Shown here: positions 1-6,056 of the stretch, piece after piece
Numbering within the stretch: the stretch's first letter is position 1
Layout of the letters: every line of letters starts with the position of its first letter
Assembly (NCBI GenBank): GCA_022710245.1
Contig: JAKLHH010000388.1
Coordinates: 1 to 7,079, forward strand
DNA from: Myxococcota bacterium
Lineage (GTDB): Bacteria > Myxococcota > Polyangia > GCA-2747355 > JAKLHH01
Direction of reading: 5' to 3'
DNA: 7,079 nucleotides
Notes under the pieces: model-generated
Told to the model about the DNA's origin: nothing
Database searches by the model: none
Seen by the model: only the letters and a program-made list of their open reading frames with translations
Made by a program: the position numbers and the translations under genes

Positions 1-80
1 ACCGGGACGGCGTGGACCGGGACGGCGTGGACCGGACGGCGTGGACCGGGACGGCGTGGACCGGGACGGCGTGGACCGGG
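1..80. repeat. 15-bp tandem repeat (minisatellite)
   Basis: Five head-to-tail copies of ACCGGGACGGCGTGG occupy 1-15, 16-30, 31-44, 45-59 and 60-74, and the first six bases of a sixth copy follow at 75-80. The third copy has lost one G and is 14 bp; the others are identical. The array begins at the first base, so it probably continues to the left. Read on the plus strand it would encode a repeating DGVDR or TGTAW pentapeptide, but the 14-bp unit shifts the frame and no start or convincing gene body is attached. I treat it as non-coding. Confidence 0.9.
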
Positions 81-213
81 CGCCTCAAGCGCTGACCGGC
101 GATGTGACGCTGTCCCCCAGCGGCGGGCAGCCGATCGGGGTCCCCGTGTCGTGGCCTCGCCGTCCGGTGACGGCGCCGAGACGAGCGCGCCCGCGCCTCC
201 CGAGGACCCGCCC
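81..213. other. intergenic stretch with no recognisable gene
   Basis: GC-rich sequence between the tandem repeat and the small minus-strand ORF. Open frames exist on both strands, but they give Arg/Pro-rich low-information peptides typical of non-coding GC-rich DNA. I see no tRNA-like fold, no hairpin followed by a T run, and no promoter-like AT island. Confidence 0.4.
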
Positions 214-315
214 TCACTCGAGGTAGACCCGCTCCAGCGCCTTGCCGATCACGTCGAGCGGCGCCGCCAGGTCCCGTCCCCCCCCCCGTCCGACCGTCTC
301 CTTCACCCACGCCAT
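214..315 (-). CDS. possible small protein, 33 residues, unknown function
   Basis: An ATG (complement of 313-315) opens a 33-codon frame ending in TGA at 214-216. The peptide begins MAWVKETVGR, has three glycines (G11-G13) encoded by a ten-G run, and ends in a plausible amphipathic helix (DVIGKALERVYLE). Every codon except two GGA glycine codons ends in G or C, which matches the real genes nearby. It lies 55 bp downstream of the lipoprotein gene on the same strand, so it could be a distal operon member. Against it: there is no clear Shine-Dalgarno sequence before the ATG, it is very short, and I recognise no family. The frame is also open upstream of the ATG back into the lipoprotein gene, so another start or a broken longer gene is possible. 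Confidence 0.33.
   Translation of the reverse strand: MAWVKETVGRGGGRDLAAPLDVIGKALERVYLE
278..287. repeat. homopolymer run of ten C (ten G on the minus strand)
   Basis: Ten consecutive C at 278-287 form the longest mononucleotide run I noticed in the window. It lies inside the small minus-strand ORF and encodes the end of R10 through most of G13. Gaining or losing one base would change the downstream frame. Losing one gives a TGA about ten codons later. Such a run is also a common site of sequencing or assembly error. Confidence 0.9.
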
Positions 316-370
316 GGCAGGCGGCGAAAGAGACCCACCCAGCGGGGGGCGACTCAGGTGAACTGTGGGG

Positions 371-2728
371 TCAGCGCGCCGGGGCAGGCAGGATCAGCCA
401 GGGCTCGCCGGCGAGGACCAGCTCGAGGACGTAGCTCTCGCGCAGCGACGCGGCGCCGAGGTTCAGCTGGAAGAGCCCGAAGGTGTGGAGGGACCGTGGC
501 CCCGAGGGTGGCGCGCCGAAGGTCTGCTCCCGCTTCGCCTTGGCCGTCGCGGCGCGGAGCACCTTGTCGAGCTCCTTCACGCGAGCGGCGCGGCGCTCGG
601 CCTTCGCAGCGGCGCGCAGCCAGTGGAGGAGCTCGACGGGCAGCGAGCTCTCCGGCGCTGGCTTGCCCGCCTCGCCCGCCTCGTTTGCCTGCTCGGTGGC
701 GAGCTTGTCGAGCGCCTCGCGCGCCTCTGCCCACTTGCCCGCCGCGGCGTCGAGGCTGGCAAGGTTGACGCGGCTGACCCACTTGCGGTCGCTCGCGTAG
801 GCCGCGACCGCCTCCCAGCTCGTCTTCGCGTTCGCCGCGTCGCCCAGGCGTGCGGCGACCACGCCGAGGTTGTTGAGCAGCTTGGCCCGGTGGCTCTCGT
901 CGGCGTCATGGATCGCGCGCCCGAAGCTCTCGCGCGCCTTCTGCCAGGCCTCGGTGGCGCCGGAGACCTCGCCGTGGAGCGCGATGATGGCCCAGGCGTC
1001 GCCGCGCACCTCGGCGCTCAGGGCGCCGCGCGGGCCGCTCCCCTTCACCGGCACCTGCTCCAGCATGACGAGCGCCGCGCGGGCCGCCGCCGGGTCGCGC
1101 CAGAGCCCCGCGAGCGCCACCTGGACCTGCGCGCGCCTGAGGTGGAGGTCTTGCTCCTCCTCGGGAGGCGCCGGAGGCGGGCTCGCCATGAGCGAGAGCG
1201 CGATCTTCGCGTCGGGCGCCAGCATCGCCGCGGCGAGCCCGAGCTGATAGGCGTCCACCTCGCGCGGGTGCTTGCGCGCGAGGGCGAGCGCAGGCGCGTG
1301 GCGGCCGCGCGCGAAGGCTGCGATCGCCGCGCGGTCCTTGCTCTTGCGCAGGCGCAACAGCTCGATCATCGCGTCGACGATGAAGGCGAGCACCTCCGCC
1401 TTGGCGGGCGCGTAGCGCGCGTGCTCGGCGTTCCAGGTCTTGAGCTCGCCGAGCGCGCCGCCGACCACGTCGAAGAACGCCTCGCGATCGCCCCGCGCCT
1501 GCGCCGCAGCGAGCGAGCGCTTGGGGAGGACGTGCGCGGCGAGGCCGATCAGCAGCCCCCAGTAGCTGCCGTCGCGATGCTCGAGCGTCTTGCCCTGCTC
1601 GACGATCGCGAGCGCCTCGCCGAAGCGCCGGTAGAGCGTCGCCATGTCCCTGGCGCCGGCCATGGTCGCGCGCGCCATGATCACCAGGGCGCGCGCGTCG
1701 CGCGGCGTCTTCCGGCGCCACTCCTTGCCGAGCGCGAGCGCCTCCACGGTGCGCCCCATTCGTAGCAGCACCCGGGCGCGGACGAGCGCCTGCTCGACGC
1801 TGCCCGCCGCGCCCAGGCGCTGCAGCTCCCGCGCCTGCGCGACGCTCGCCGTCGCGGTTCGCTCCCAGCTCGCGGCGTGCTCGGCGCTCTCCACCCTCGC
1901 CTGCTTCGCGCGCTCCAGCGCCGCGGCCGCCTCCCCGACCTGGTCCGCGAGGGCGTGGGCGTCGGCGAGGCGCAGCCACTGCTCGCGGCTCGCCGCCTCC
2001 CCGAGGCGCTTGACCGCCTCCGCGCGGAGCACCGCCTCGCGGGCGAAGCGCTCGGCGGCGTGCGCGTAGGCAGCGGCCGCGTGCAGGCCCTTGGCCACCA
2101 GCACCGGCTGCTTCGCGCGGAGCAGGCGCGCGGCGAGGAACCTCTCGCCTCGCCCCGCCGCGTCCGCGAGCGCGCCAAGGAAGGCGAGGCTCTCTCCGCC
2201 GCGCTCCTGTAGCGGCGTCAGCAGGCGCGTGCGGACAGCGCCGCCTGGTCCCAGCTCGGCGAGGAGCTCCAGCGCCTGTGCCTGCTCCAGGCACTCCGGC
2301 GCCAGCACGAGGAGCTCGAGCAGGCGGTGGGCCTGGACTGCCTCGCCGAGCGCCTCGCTCAACCGGTTGCTGTTCGTCGGCTCGGCGCGCAGCGCGCTGA
2401 CGATCGCGGTCGCCCTCGCGAGGCGGCTGGCGGGCGTGGCGAAGGGCGCGATCCGCTGCTCCACCGCGGCGCGGAGCTGCGCCTCGAGCTTCGGGTACGG
2501 CGAGTCGAGCGGCCCCGGGTCCACCTCGCGCACGACGGCCTCGAGCTCGAAGCCGCCAGACGTCGCCGGCTTCGCGGGGGCGCTGCCCTGCGGCCCGACC
2601 GCGGGTGGTGGCGGCGGGTGACAGCCGCCGAGGAGGTGGGCGAAGCCGAGGAGGACAGCGAGCGGGAGGACAGCGAGCGGCAGGACAGCGAGCGGCAGGA
2701 CGGCGCGGAGCGCGTGCAGACGACGCAT
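371..2728 (-). CDS. predicted lipoprotein with TPR-like repeats
   Basis: A 785-residue protein of unknown specific role, probably anchored by lipid on the periplasmic side of a membrane. Residues 1-35 are a signal peptide: basic start (MRR, R8), a hydrophobic core with three repeats of a five-residue AVLPL unit, then lipobox LGGC with the lipidated cysteine at C36. H37 is not aspartate, so the E. coli +2 rule would predict the outer membrane, though that rule may not hold here. A proline run (38-42) and a loose linker follow. The rest is almost all Ala/Leu/Arg-rich helix pairs in the TPR/SEL style. The clearest are about 246-275, 310-345 and 594-676, with motif-like stretches such as LLNNLGVVAARLGD. 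A Pro/Glu loop (517-527) breaks the solenoid. No enzymatic motif is visible. The role is probably scaffolding or protein-protein contact. The ATG at 2728 is the first start after the upstream region and has a GAGG four bases before it. The possible Cys-rich gene at 2804-3037 lies upstream on the same strand. Confidence 0.88.
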   Translation of the reverse strand: MRRLHALRAVLPLAVLPLAVLPLAVLLGFAHLLGGCHPPPPPAVGPQGSAPAKPATSGGFELEAVVREVDPGPLDSPYPKLEAQLRAAVEQRIAPFATPASRLARATAIVSALRAEPTNSNRLSEALGEAVQAHRLLELLVLAPECLEQAQALELLAELGPGGAVRTRLLTPLQERGGESLAFLGALADAAGRGERFLAARLLRAKQPVLVAKGLHAAAAYAHAAERFAREAVLRAEAVKRLGEAASREQWLRLADAHALADQVGEAAAALERAKQARVESAEHAASWERTATASVAQARELQRLGAAGSVEQALVRARVLLRMGRTVEALALGKEWRRKTPRDARALVIMARATMAGARDMATLYRRFGEALAIVEQGKTLEHRDGSYWGLLIGLAAHVLPKRSLAAAQARGDREAFFDVVGGALGELKTWNAEHARYAPAKAEVLAFIVDAMIELLRLRKSKDRAAIAAFARGRHAPALALARKHPREVDAYQLGLAAAMLAPDAKIALSLMASPPPAPPEEEQDLHLRRAQVQVALAGLWRDPAAARAALVMLEQVPVKGSGPRGALSAEVRGDAWAIIALHGEVSGATEAWQKARESFGRAIHDADESHRAKLLNNLGVVAARLGDAANAKTSWEAVAAYASDRKWVSRVNLASLDAAAGKWAEAREALDKLATEQANEAGEAGKPAPESSLPVELLHWLRAAAKAERRAARVKELDKVLRAATAKAKREQTFGAPPSGPRSLHTFGLFQLNLGAASLRESYVLELVLAGEPWLILPAPAR
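2652..2711. repeat. 15-bp tandem repeat inside the lipoprotein signal peptide
   Basis: Three near-perfect copies of AGGACAGCGAGCGGC lie at 2652-2666 (last base G), 2667-2681 and 2682-2696, and a decayed fourth copy at 2697-2711. On the minus strand each encodes the pentapeptide AVLPL, forming the hydrophobic core of the signal peptide (about residues 9-26). The unit is a multiple of three, so changes in copy number would lengthen or shorten the core without breaking the frame. Confidence 0.88.
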
Positions 2729-2732
2729 GGGA

Positions 2733-2736
2733 CCTC
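2733..2736 (-). promoter_or_regulatory. ribosome binding site of the lipoprotein gene
   Basis: GAGG on the minus strand, four bases before the ATG at 2728. The spacing is slightly short but it is the only purine-rich site close to a start in this frame, so it supports the chosen start. Confidence 0.5.
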
Positions 2737-2778
2737 GTTCATCAGGAGTGCAGGGAGAGGGTAGGCCGCTCGCGGTGC

Positions 2779-2795
2779 GGGGGGCAAGGCCCCCC
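2779..2795. other. strong G/C hairpin in the intergenic region
   Basis: GGGGGGC (2779-2785) can pair perfectly with GCCCCCC (2789-2795) around the loop AAG. On the minus strand it starts 8 bases after the stop of the possible Cys-rich ORF and lies about 50 bases before the lipoprotein start. It has no T run on either side, so it is not a standard intrinsic terminator. It could reduce transcription into the lipoprotein gene or protect the 3' end of an upstream message, or it may be a chance palindrome in GC-rich DNA. Confidence 0.5.
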
Positions 2796-2803
2796 TCGCA
2801 TGG

Positions 2804-3037
2804 CTACTGCGTCTTGCTCGCGTCCTTCGGGAGCGGGTCGGTCTTCGCTGCGTCGGTCTTCGACGCGAACAGCCGGTCCACGGCCCGCCGCGTCCACCGC
2901 GAACACGGCCCACCGCGCTGGCAGCCCCCGCACACCGGCGCCGCGTACAGCGCGTGCACACAGCGCGCCGCGTGCAGCGGGGTGCCGGCCGGGGCACACG
3001 CTCCGTCGCTGGCGGGTGGGCCGCATCCGCAGCGCAC
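2804..3037 (-). CDS. possible small cysteine-rich protein
   Basis: A 77-residue frame opening with GTG (complement of 3035-3037) and ending in TAG. It has seven cysteines (C3, C5, C14, C26, C36, C39, C45), including a CxC and a CGGC (CxxC), and a single Trp (W48). The polar tail carries two KTD motifs and ends DASKTQ. The cysteine pattern suggests metal or Fe-S binding, or disulfides, but I recognise no family and see no signal peptide. Third codon positions are mostly G or C and the composition (Cys clusters followed by a Lys/Asp tail) looks more protein-like than the other frames here. Weak points: a GTG start with only a distant GGAAAG before it, and competing open frames on both strands. 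If real, it would sit upstream of the lipoprotein gene in the same direction, 75 bp away, with the hairpin between them. Confidence 0.38.
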   Translation of the reverse strand: MRCGCGPPASDGACAPAGTPLHAARCVHALYAAPVCGGCQRGGPCSRWTRRAVDRLFASKTDAAKTDPLPKDASKTQ

Positions 3038-3066
3038 TTCACGGCGCCGGAGCTTTCCGCTATTCT
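3038..3066 (+). promoter_or_regulatory. sigma70-like promoter for the binding protein/kinase operon
   Basis: TTCACG (3038-3043) and TATTCT (3061-3066) each match four of six bases of the -35 and -10 consensus and are separated by exactly 17 bp. The right half lies in a small AT island (AGCTTTCCGCTATTCTCGAG) that stands out in very GC-rich DNA. Transcription would start near 3073, giving a leader of about 50 bases before the ATG at 3124. The -35 touches the start of the possible Cys-rich ORF on the other strand. Confidence 0.42.
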
Positions 3067-3110
3067 CGAGCGTCAGAACCCGACGATGCGAGCAGGCTGC
3101 CGGGCGACAC

Positions 3111-3117
3111 GGGGAGG
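3111..3117 (+). promoter_or_regulatory. ribosome binding site of the binding protein gene
   Basis: GGGGAGG, containing the full GGAGG core, with six bases between it and the ATG at 3124. This is the best Shine-Dalgarno match in the window and fixes the start, excluding longer open-frame readings that begin upstream. Confidence 0.85.
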
Positions 3118-3123
3118 ATACGC

Positions 3124-4023
3124 ATGCTCAAGCGACGCTCGGCACGGACGTGGGGCAGCCTCCTCGGGCTCGTGGTCGCCGGTCTGGTCACCGTCCCGGC
3201 TCGCGCGGATCTCCCCGAGCTCAAGAAGCGCGGGGTGCTCCGACACCTGGGCATCCCGTACGCCAACTTCGTGACCGGCAGCGGCGACGGGATGGACGTG
3301 GAGCTCCTGACCCAGTTCGCCCGGCACCTGGGCGTGAAGTACGTCTACGTGGCGACCACCTGGGACGACGCCGTCGCGGATCTCATCGGCCAGCGAGTCC
3401 GCGCCAAGGGAGACGAGGTCAAGGTGCTCGGCCCCGCCCCGGTCCGCGGCGACGTGGTCGCCAACGGCTTCACCATCCTCCCCTGGCGCCAGAAGGTGGT
3501 GGACTTCTCCATCCCGACCTTCCCGACGCAGGTCTGGCTGGTGGCGCGCGCCGACTCGCCGCTGAAGCCGATCAAGCCGAGCGGGATCCTGAATGACGAC
3601 ATCGCGGCGGTGAAGGCGCTCCTCAGGAAGCGCACGCTGCTCGGCAAGGCCAAGACCTGCCTCGACCCGTCGCTCTACCGCATCAAGGACACCGGCGCCA
3701 AGGTGACCCTCTTCAAGGGCGGGCTCAGCGAGCTGGCGGCGGCGGTGCTGAACAACGACGCCGAGGCGACCCTGCTCGACGTCCCGGACGCACTCATCGC
3801 GCTGGAGACCTGGCCCGGCAAGCTGAAGATCATCGGGCCCATCTCCGAGGTGCAGATGATGGGCGCCGCCTTCACCAAAGACTCGCCGAAGCTCCGCGCG
3901 GCCTTCAACGCCTTCCTCGCCCGCAGCCAGAAGGACGGCCTCTACGGCCGGCTCGTCCGCAAGTACTACCCGGCCGTCTACAGGTACTACCCTGACTTCT
4001 TCGCCAAGGCGAAGGAGAGGTGA
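3124..4023 (+). CDS. periplasmic solute-binding protein, family 3 (SBP_bac_3)
   Basis: A 299-residue secreted ligand-binding protein with the two-lobe fold used for amino acids and similar small molecules. Residues 1-28 are a signal peptide (KRR, hydrophobic 11-25, cleavage after ARA), leaving mature DLPELKKRGVLR, the usual start of this family. Visible family features are the lobe-1 stretch MDVELLTQFARHLGVKY (57-73), the segment GDVVANGFTILPWRQKVVDFS (109-129) in which R122 sits where the family's ligand-contacting Arg usually lies, and the lobe-2 LLDVPDALIAL (217-227) with acidic residues at the usual ligand position. The C-terminus is unusually aromatic (RKYYPAVYRYYPDFF, 279-293). The sequence style recalls the binding domain of lytic transglycosylase MltF, but no transglycosylase domain follows. 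There is no lipobox, so it should be soluble in the periplasm. It is the first gene of the operon, and its TGA overlaps the next ATG by one base. The missing transporter genes suggest a sensing role rather than uptake. The ligand cannot be told from sequence. Confidence 0.93.
   Translation: MLKRRSARTWGSLLGLVVAGLVTVPARADLPELKKRGVLRHLGIPYANFVTGSGDGMDVELLTQFARHLGVKYVYVATTWDDAVADLIGQRVRAKGDEVKVLGPAPVRGDVVANGFTILPWRQKVVDFSIPTFPTQVWLVARADSPLKPIKPSGILNDDIAAVKALLRKRTLLGKAKTCLDPSLYRIKDTGAKVTLFKGGLSELAAAVLNNDAEATLLDVPDALIALETWPGKLKIIGPISEVQMMGAAFTKDSPKLRAAFNAFLARSQKDGLYGRLVRKYYPAVYRYYPDFFAKAKER
4012..4017 (+). promoter_or_regulatory. ribosome binding site of the sensor kinase gene
   Basis: AAGGAG within the last codons of the binding-protein gene, five bases before the ATG at 4023. 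A GTG at 4020 is also in frame but would be only two bases from this site, so the ATG, overlapping the upstream TGA as TGATG, is the better start. Confidence 0.75.
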
Positions 4024-6056
4024 TGTCCCATGCCAGGCGAGGGGGTCAGCGGCGCGGTCCTCGACTCGGCTGGAATCGGCTCAGGCTCCTCCTCGCCTTC
4101 GCCCTCGTCGCGACGCTCATCGTCGGCTACATCGCCGTCCTCCTGACCGCCAACTACTCGGCCCAGGTCAAGCTGCGCGACTCCAACCTCGACGAGCTCC
4201 GTCGCGACGCCGAGGGCCTGGCGGCGCGCGCCGACCGCTTCTTCCATGAGCGGAGCGACGATGTGAGGCGCCTCGCGGCGCGGCCGGAGCTCGCGGTCTA
4301 CTTCGCCAGCCGGGCGCTCGGCATGTCGATGCGCTACGGGCTTCAAGCCAGCCTCCTCGCCATCGACCGCGCCCTCCGTGAGCTGCTGAACGATCGAGGG
4401 CTCGGAGGGCCGCCGATCTATCGTCGGCTCGCCTTCATCGCCGAGGACGGTGAGCCCCTGGTCGACACGCACCCCGGCGAGTGGCCCCTGCCGCAGCGGC
4501 GCGCGCTGCTGACTCCGGGCAAGGTCGACCCCAGCTTCGTCTCGAGCGCCACCGACGAGCAGCACACCCTCGTCACCATGCCCTACTACTACAAGCAGAA
4601 GCACACCGGACAGCTCGTCGCCTGGGTAGACCTCGCGCCGCTGCGGCGGCACCTGGCGGCCGACGACCACACGCACGTCTGCATCGACCGGGCGCCGACC
4701 GATGACTGCGTCGCCGCCCGACCGCCCTTCGGCTCCGCGACGGCGCGCTGGTCCCCACGCCGCGCGCCAGGCCAGGCCGTCGAGGAGCTGGTCGCGGTGA
4801 CGCACGGCGGGACGAAGGAGGACCTCCTCGCGGTTCGCATCCCGCTCCAGGGGACGCCCTTTCGCCTGGTCACCGTCGCGCGAGCCTCGCGGGTCAAGGG
4901 AGAGCTCGAGCCCGGCGGGATCCTCCTGGCGATGGGAGGCGTGGCCGTGGTCCTCCTGGCGGCGGCGTGGCTCCTGGTCCGCACCATCGCCCAGAACCTC
5001 CTCCTGGCAGCCAGGCTCGACGAGTCCCACAAGCGGGAGACCGAGGTGGCGGAGAAGAACCTGGCCCTGCTGCAGGAGATCGAGTCGCGGCATCGCGCCG
5101 AGGCAGCCCTCCGTGAGAGCGAGACGGCGCTGCGGCGCTATCAGGCGGAGCTGGAGGATCTGATCGCCACGCGCACCGAGGCGCTCGCGGCGACCCAGAA
5201 GCAGCTCGTGGCCAAGGCCATGGAGGCCGGTCGCGCCCAGCTCGGCGCCATGGTCCTCCACAACATCGGCAACGCCGTCACCCCGCTGCGCTCCCACGTC
5301 GACGCCATCGCCACCCAGCGGCTCCGGCAGGTCGTCGATTATCTCGACAAGTGCTACAGTGACCTGCGCGATCATCACGGCGATCTCCACGTGTACGTCA
5401 CCGCTGACCCCAGGGGGAGACAGGTCTTCGCCTACGCCCATGCTCTGACCGCCGCCCTGCGCCAGTGCTGCGACGCTGTCGACGAGAACCTCACCCAGCT
5501 CAACCTGGCCCTCGGACACGTCTCGGACCTGCTCCGGCTGCAGCAGACCTACGCGACGCGGGAGAAGGACACCAAGGAGTGGGCCTCTCTGAACCAGCTC
5601 ATCGACGACGTCCTGCAGATGCAGCGAGGCCTCATCGGCAGGCATGGGATCCGCGTCGAGAGACGCTACGCCCCTGACCTCCCGCGGCTCCTCGTCGACC
5701 GCAACCGCCTCGCCCAGGTCTTCATCAACGTGATCAAGAACAGCTGTGAGGCCATCGCGGCGTTGCCCCGGCCGGCCGGCGGGTCCATCACCATCGTCAC
5801 GCTCGCCGGCGATGGACGGGTGGGCTGCGAGGTCACGGACACCGGCGTCGGGATCGAGGGCGGCGCGCTGAGCATCGCCTTTGGCCGGTCAACCAAGGGC
5901 TCGTCGGGCTTCGGCCTCTACTACTGCAAGATGTTCGTCGAGGCGCAGGGCGGCGAGCTCCTGGTTCACAGCCCCGGCAAGGAGAAGGGCGCGACCGTAT
6001 CGATCTCCTTCCAGCACAAGGAGAGCAAGCTCCCGGCGGACGGAGCGCCAGCATGA
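4023..6056 (+). CDS. transmembrane sensor histidine kinase (HNxGN type)
   Basis: A 677-residue inner-membrane kinase. After a basic tail, TM1 spans about 19-43 and TM2 about 299-321. The roughly 255 residues between them are extracytoplasmic; FIAEDGEPLVDTH (138-150) resembles a Cache/PAS-like sensor strand, and C220 and C229 could form a disulfide. A coiled coil (about 328-400) leads to the H box, MVLHNIGNAVTP, with phosphoacceptor H413. A long second helix region follows, containing ADPRGRQ (461-467) and QQTYA (507-511). To my knowledge these features mark a kinase group common in Deltaproteobacteria, with HNxGN in place of HExxN. The ATPase domain has an N box (VFINVIKNSCEAI, N569 and N573), G1 DTGVG (606-610), STKG (623-626) and G2 GFGL (629-632), with no classical F box. 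All key catalytic positions are present, so it should be active. There is no receiver domain; the partner is probably the receiver encoded by the next gene, whose ATG overlaps this stop (ATGA). The upstream binding protein is the likely periplasmic input. Confidence 0.95.
   Translation: MSHARRGGQRRGPRLGWNRLRLLLAFALVATLIVGYIAVLLTANYSAQVKLRDSNLDELRRDAEGLAARADRFFHERSDDVRRLAARPELAVYFASRALGMSMRYGLQASLLAIDRALRELLNDRGLGGPPIYRRLAFIAEDGEPLVDTHPGEWPLPQRRALLTPGKVDPSFVSSATDEQHTLVTMPYYYKQKHTGQLVAWVDLAPLRRHLAADDHTHVCIDRAPTDDCVAARPPFGSATARWSPRRAPGQAVEELVAVTHGGTKEDLLAVRIPLQGTPFRLVTVARASRVKGELEPGGILLAMGGVAVVLLAAAWLLVRTIAQNLLLAARLDESHKRETEVAEKNLALLQEIESRHRAEAALRESETALRRYQAELEDLIATRTEALAATQKQLVAKAMEAGRAQLGAMVLHNIGNAVTPLRSHVDAIATQRLRQVVDYLDKCYSDLRDHHGDLHVYVTADPRGRQVFAYAHALTAALRQCCDAVDENLTQLNLALGHVSDLLRLQQTYATREKDTKEWASLNQLIDDVLQMQRGLIGRHGIRVERRYAPDLPRLLVDRNRLAQVFINVIKNSCEAIAALPRPAGGSITIVTLAGDGRVGCEVTDTGVGIEGGALSIAFGRSTKGSSGFGLYYCKMFVEAQGGELLVHSPGKEKGATVSISFQHKESKLPADGAPA
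6042..6045 (+). promoter_or_regulatory. ribosome binding site of the receiver-kinase gene
   Basis: GGAG seven bases before the ATG at 6053, located in the last codons of the upstream kinase gene. Together with the ATGA overlap it indicates translational coupling of the two genes. Confidence 0.6.

Noticed and set aside
136..146. Palindrome CGGGGTCCCCG
   Set aside because: The arms meet around a single base, so no stable loop can form, and no other signal is nearby. Likely a chance event in GC-rich DNA.
41..226. A 61-codon plus-strand frame starting in the tandem repeat (DGVDR units)
   Set aside because: The frame only exists downstream of the 14-bp repeat unit, has no ribosome site, and becomes Pro/Arg-rich noise after the repeat.
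335..349. Hairpin downstream of the lipoprotein gene as an intrinsic terminator
   Set aside because: On the minus strand CCCCCC-GCT-GGGTGG pairs with one mismatch and is followed by TCTCTTTC, but the stem is short and the T-rich part is interrupted and offset, so I do not call it.
365..1765. A 466-codon open frame on the plus strand opposite the lipoprotein gene
   Set aside because: Its product is an Arg/Ala/Gly-rich low-complexity sequence typical of antisense frames in GC-rich genes, and the minus-strand frame has a signal peptide, lipobox and TPR-like helices.
2605..3123. Upstream extension of the binding-protein frame to an ATG at 2605
   Set aside because: The extension crosses the lipoprotein signal peptide region and the promoter, gives Arg-rich sequence, and would bury a clear signal peptide and ideal ribosome site at 3111-3124.
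3124..4023. The binding protein as part of an ABC amino-acid importer
   Set aside because: No permease or ATPase gene is adjacent; both following genes are signalling proteins coupled by overlaps. Not excluded if such genes lie outside the window.
3987..5645. A 552-codon open frame on the minus strand opposite the sensor kinase gene
   Set aside because: The plus strand encodes unmistakable kinase motifs through this region; the antisense frame shows none and follows from codon bias.
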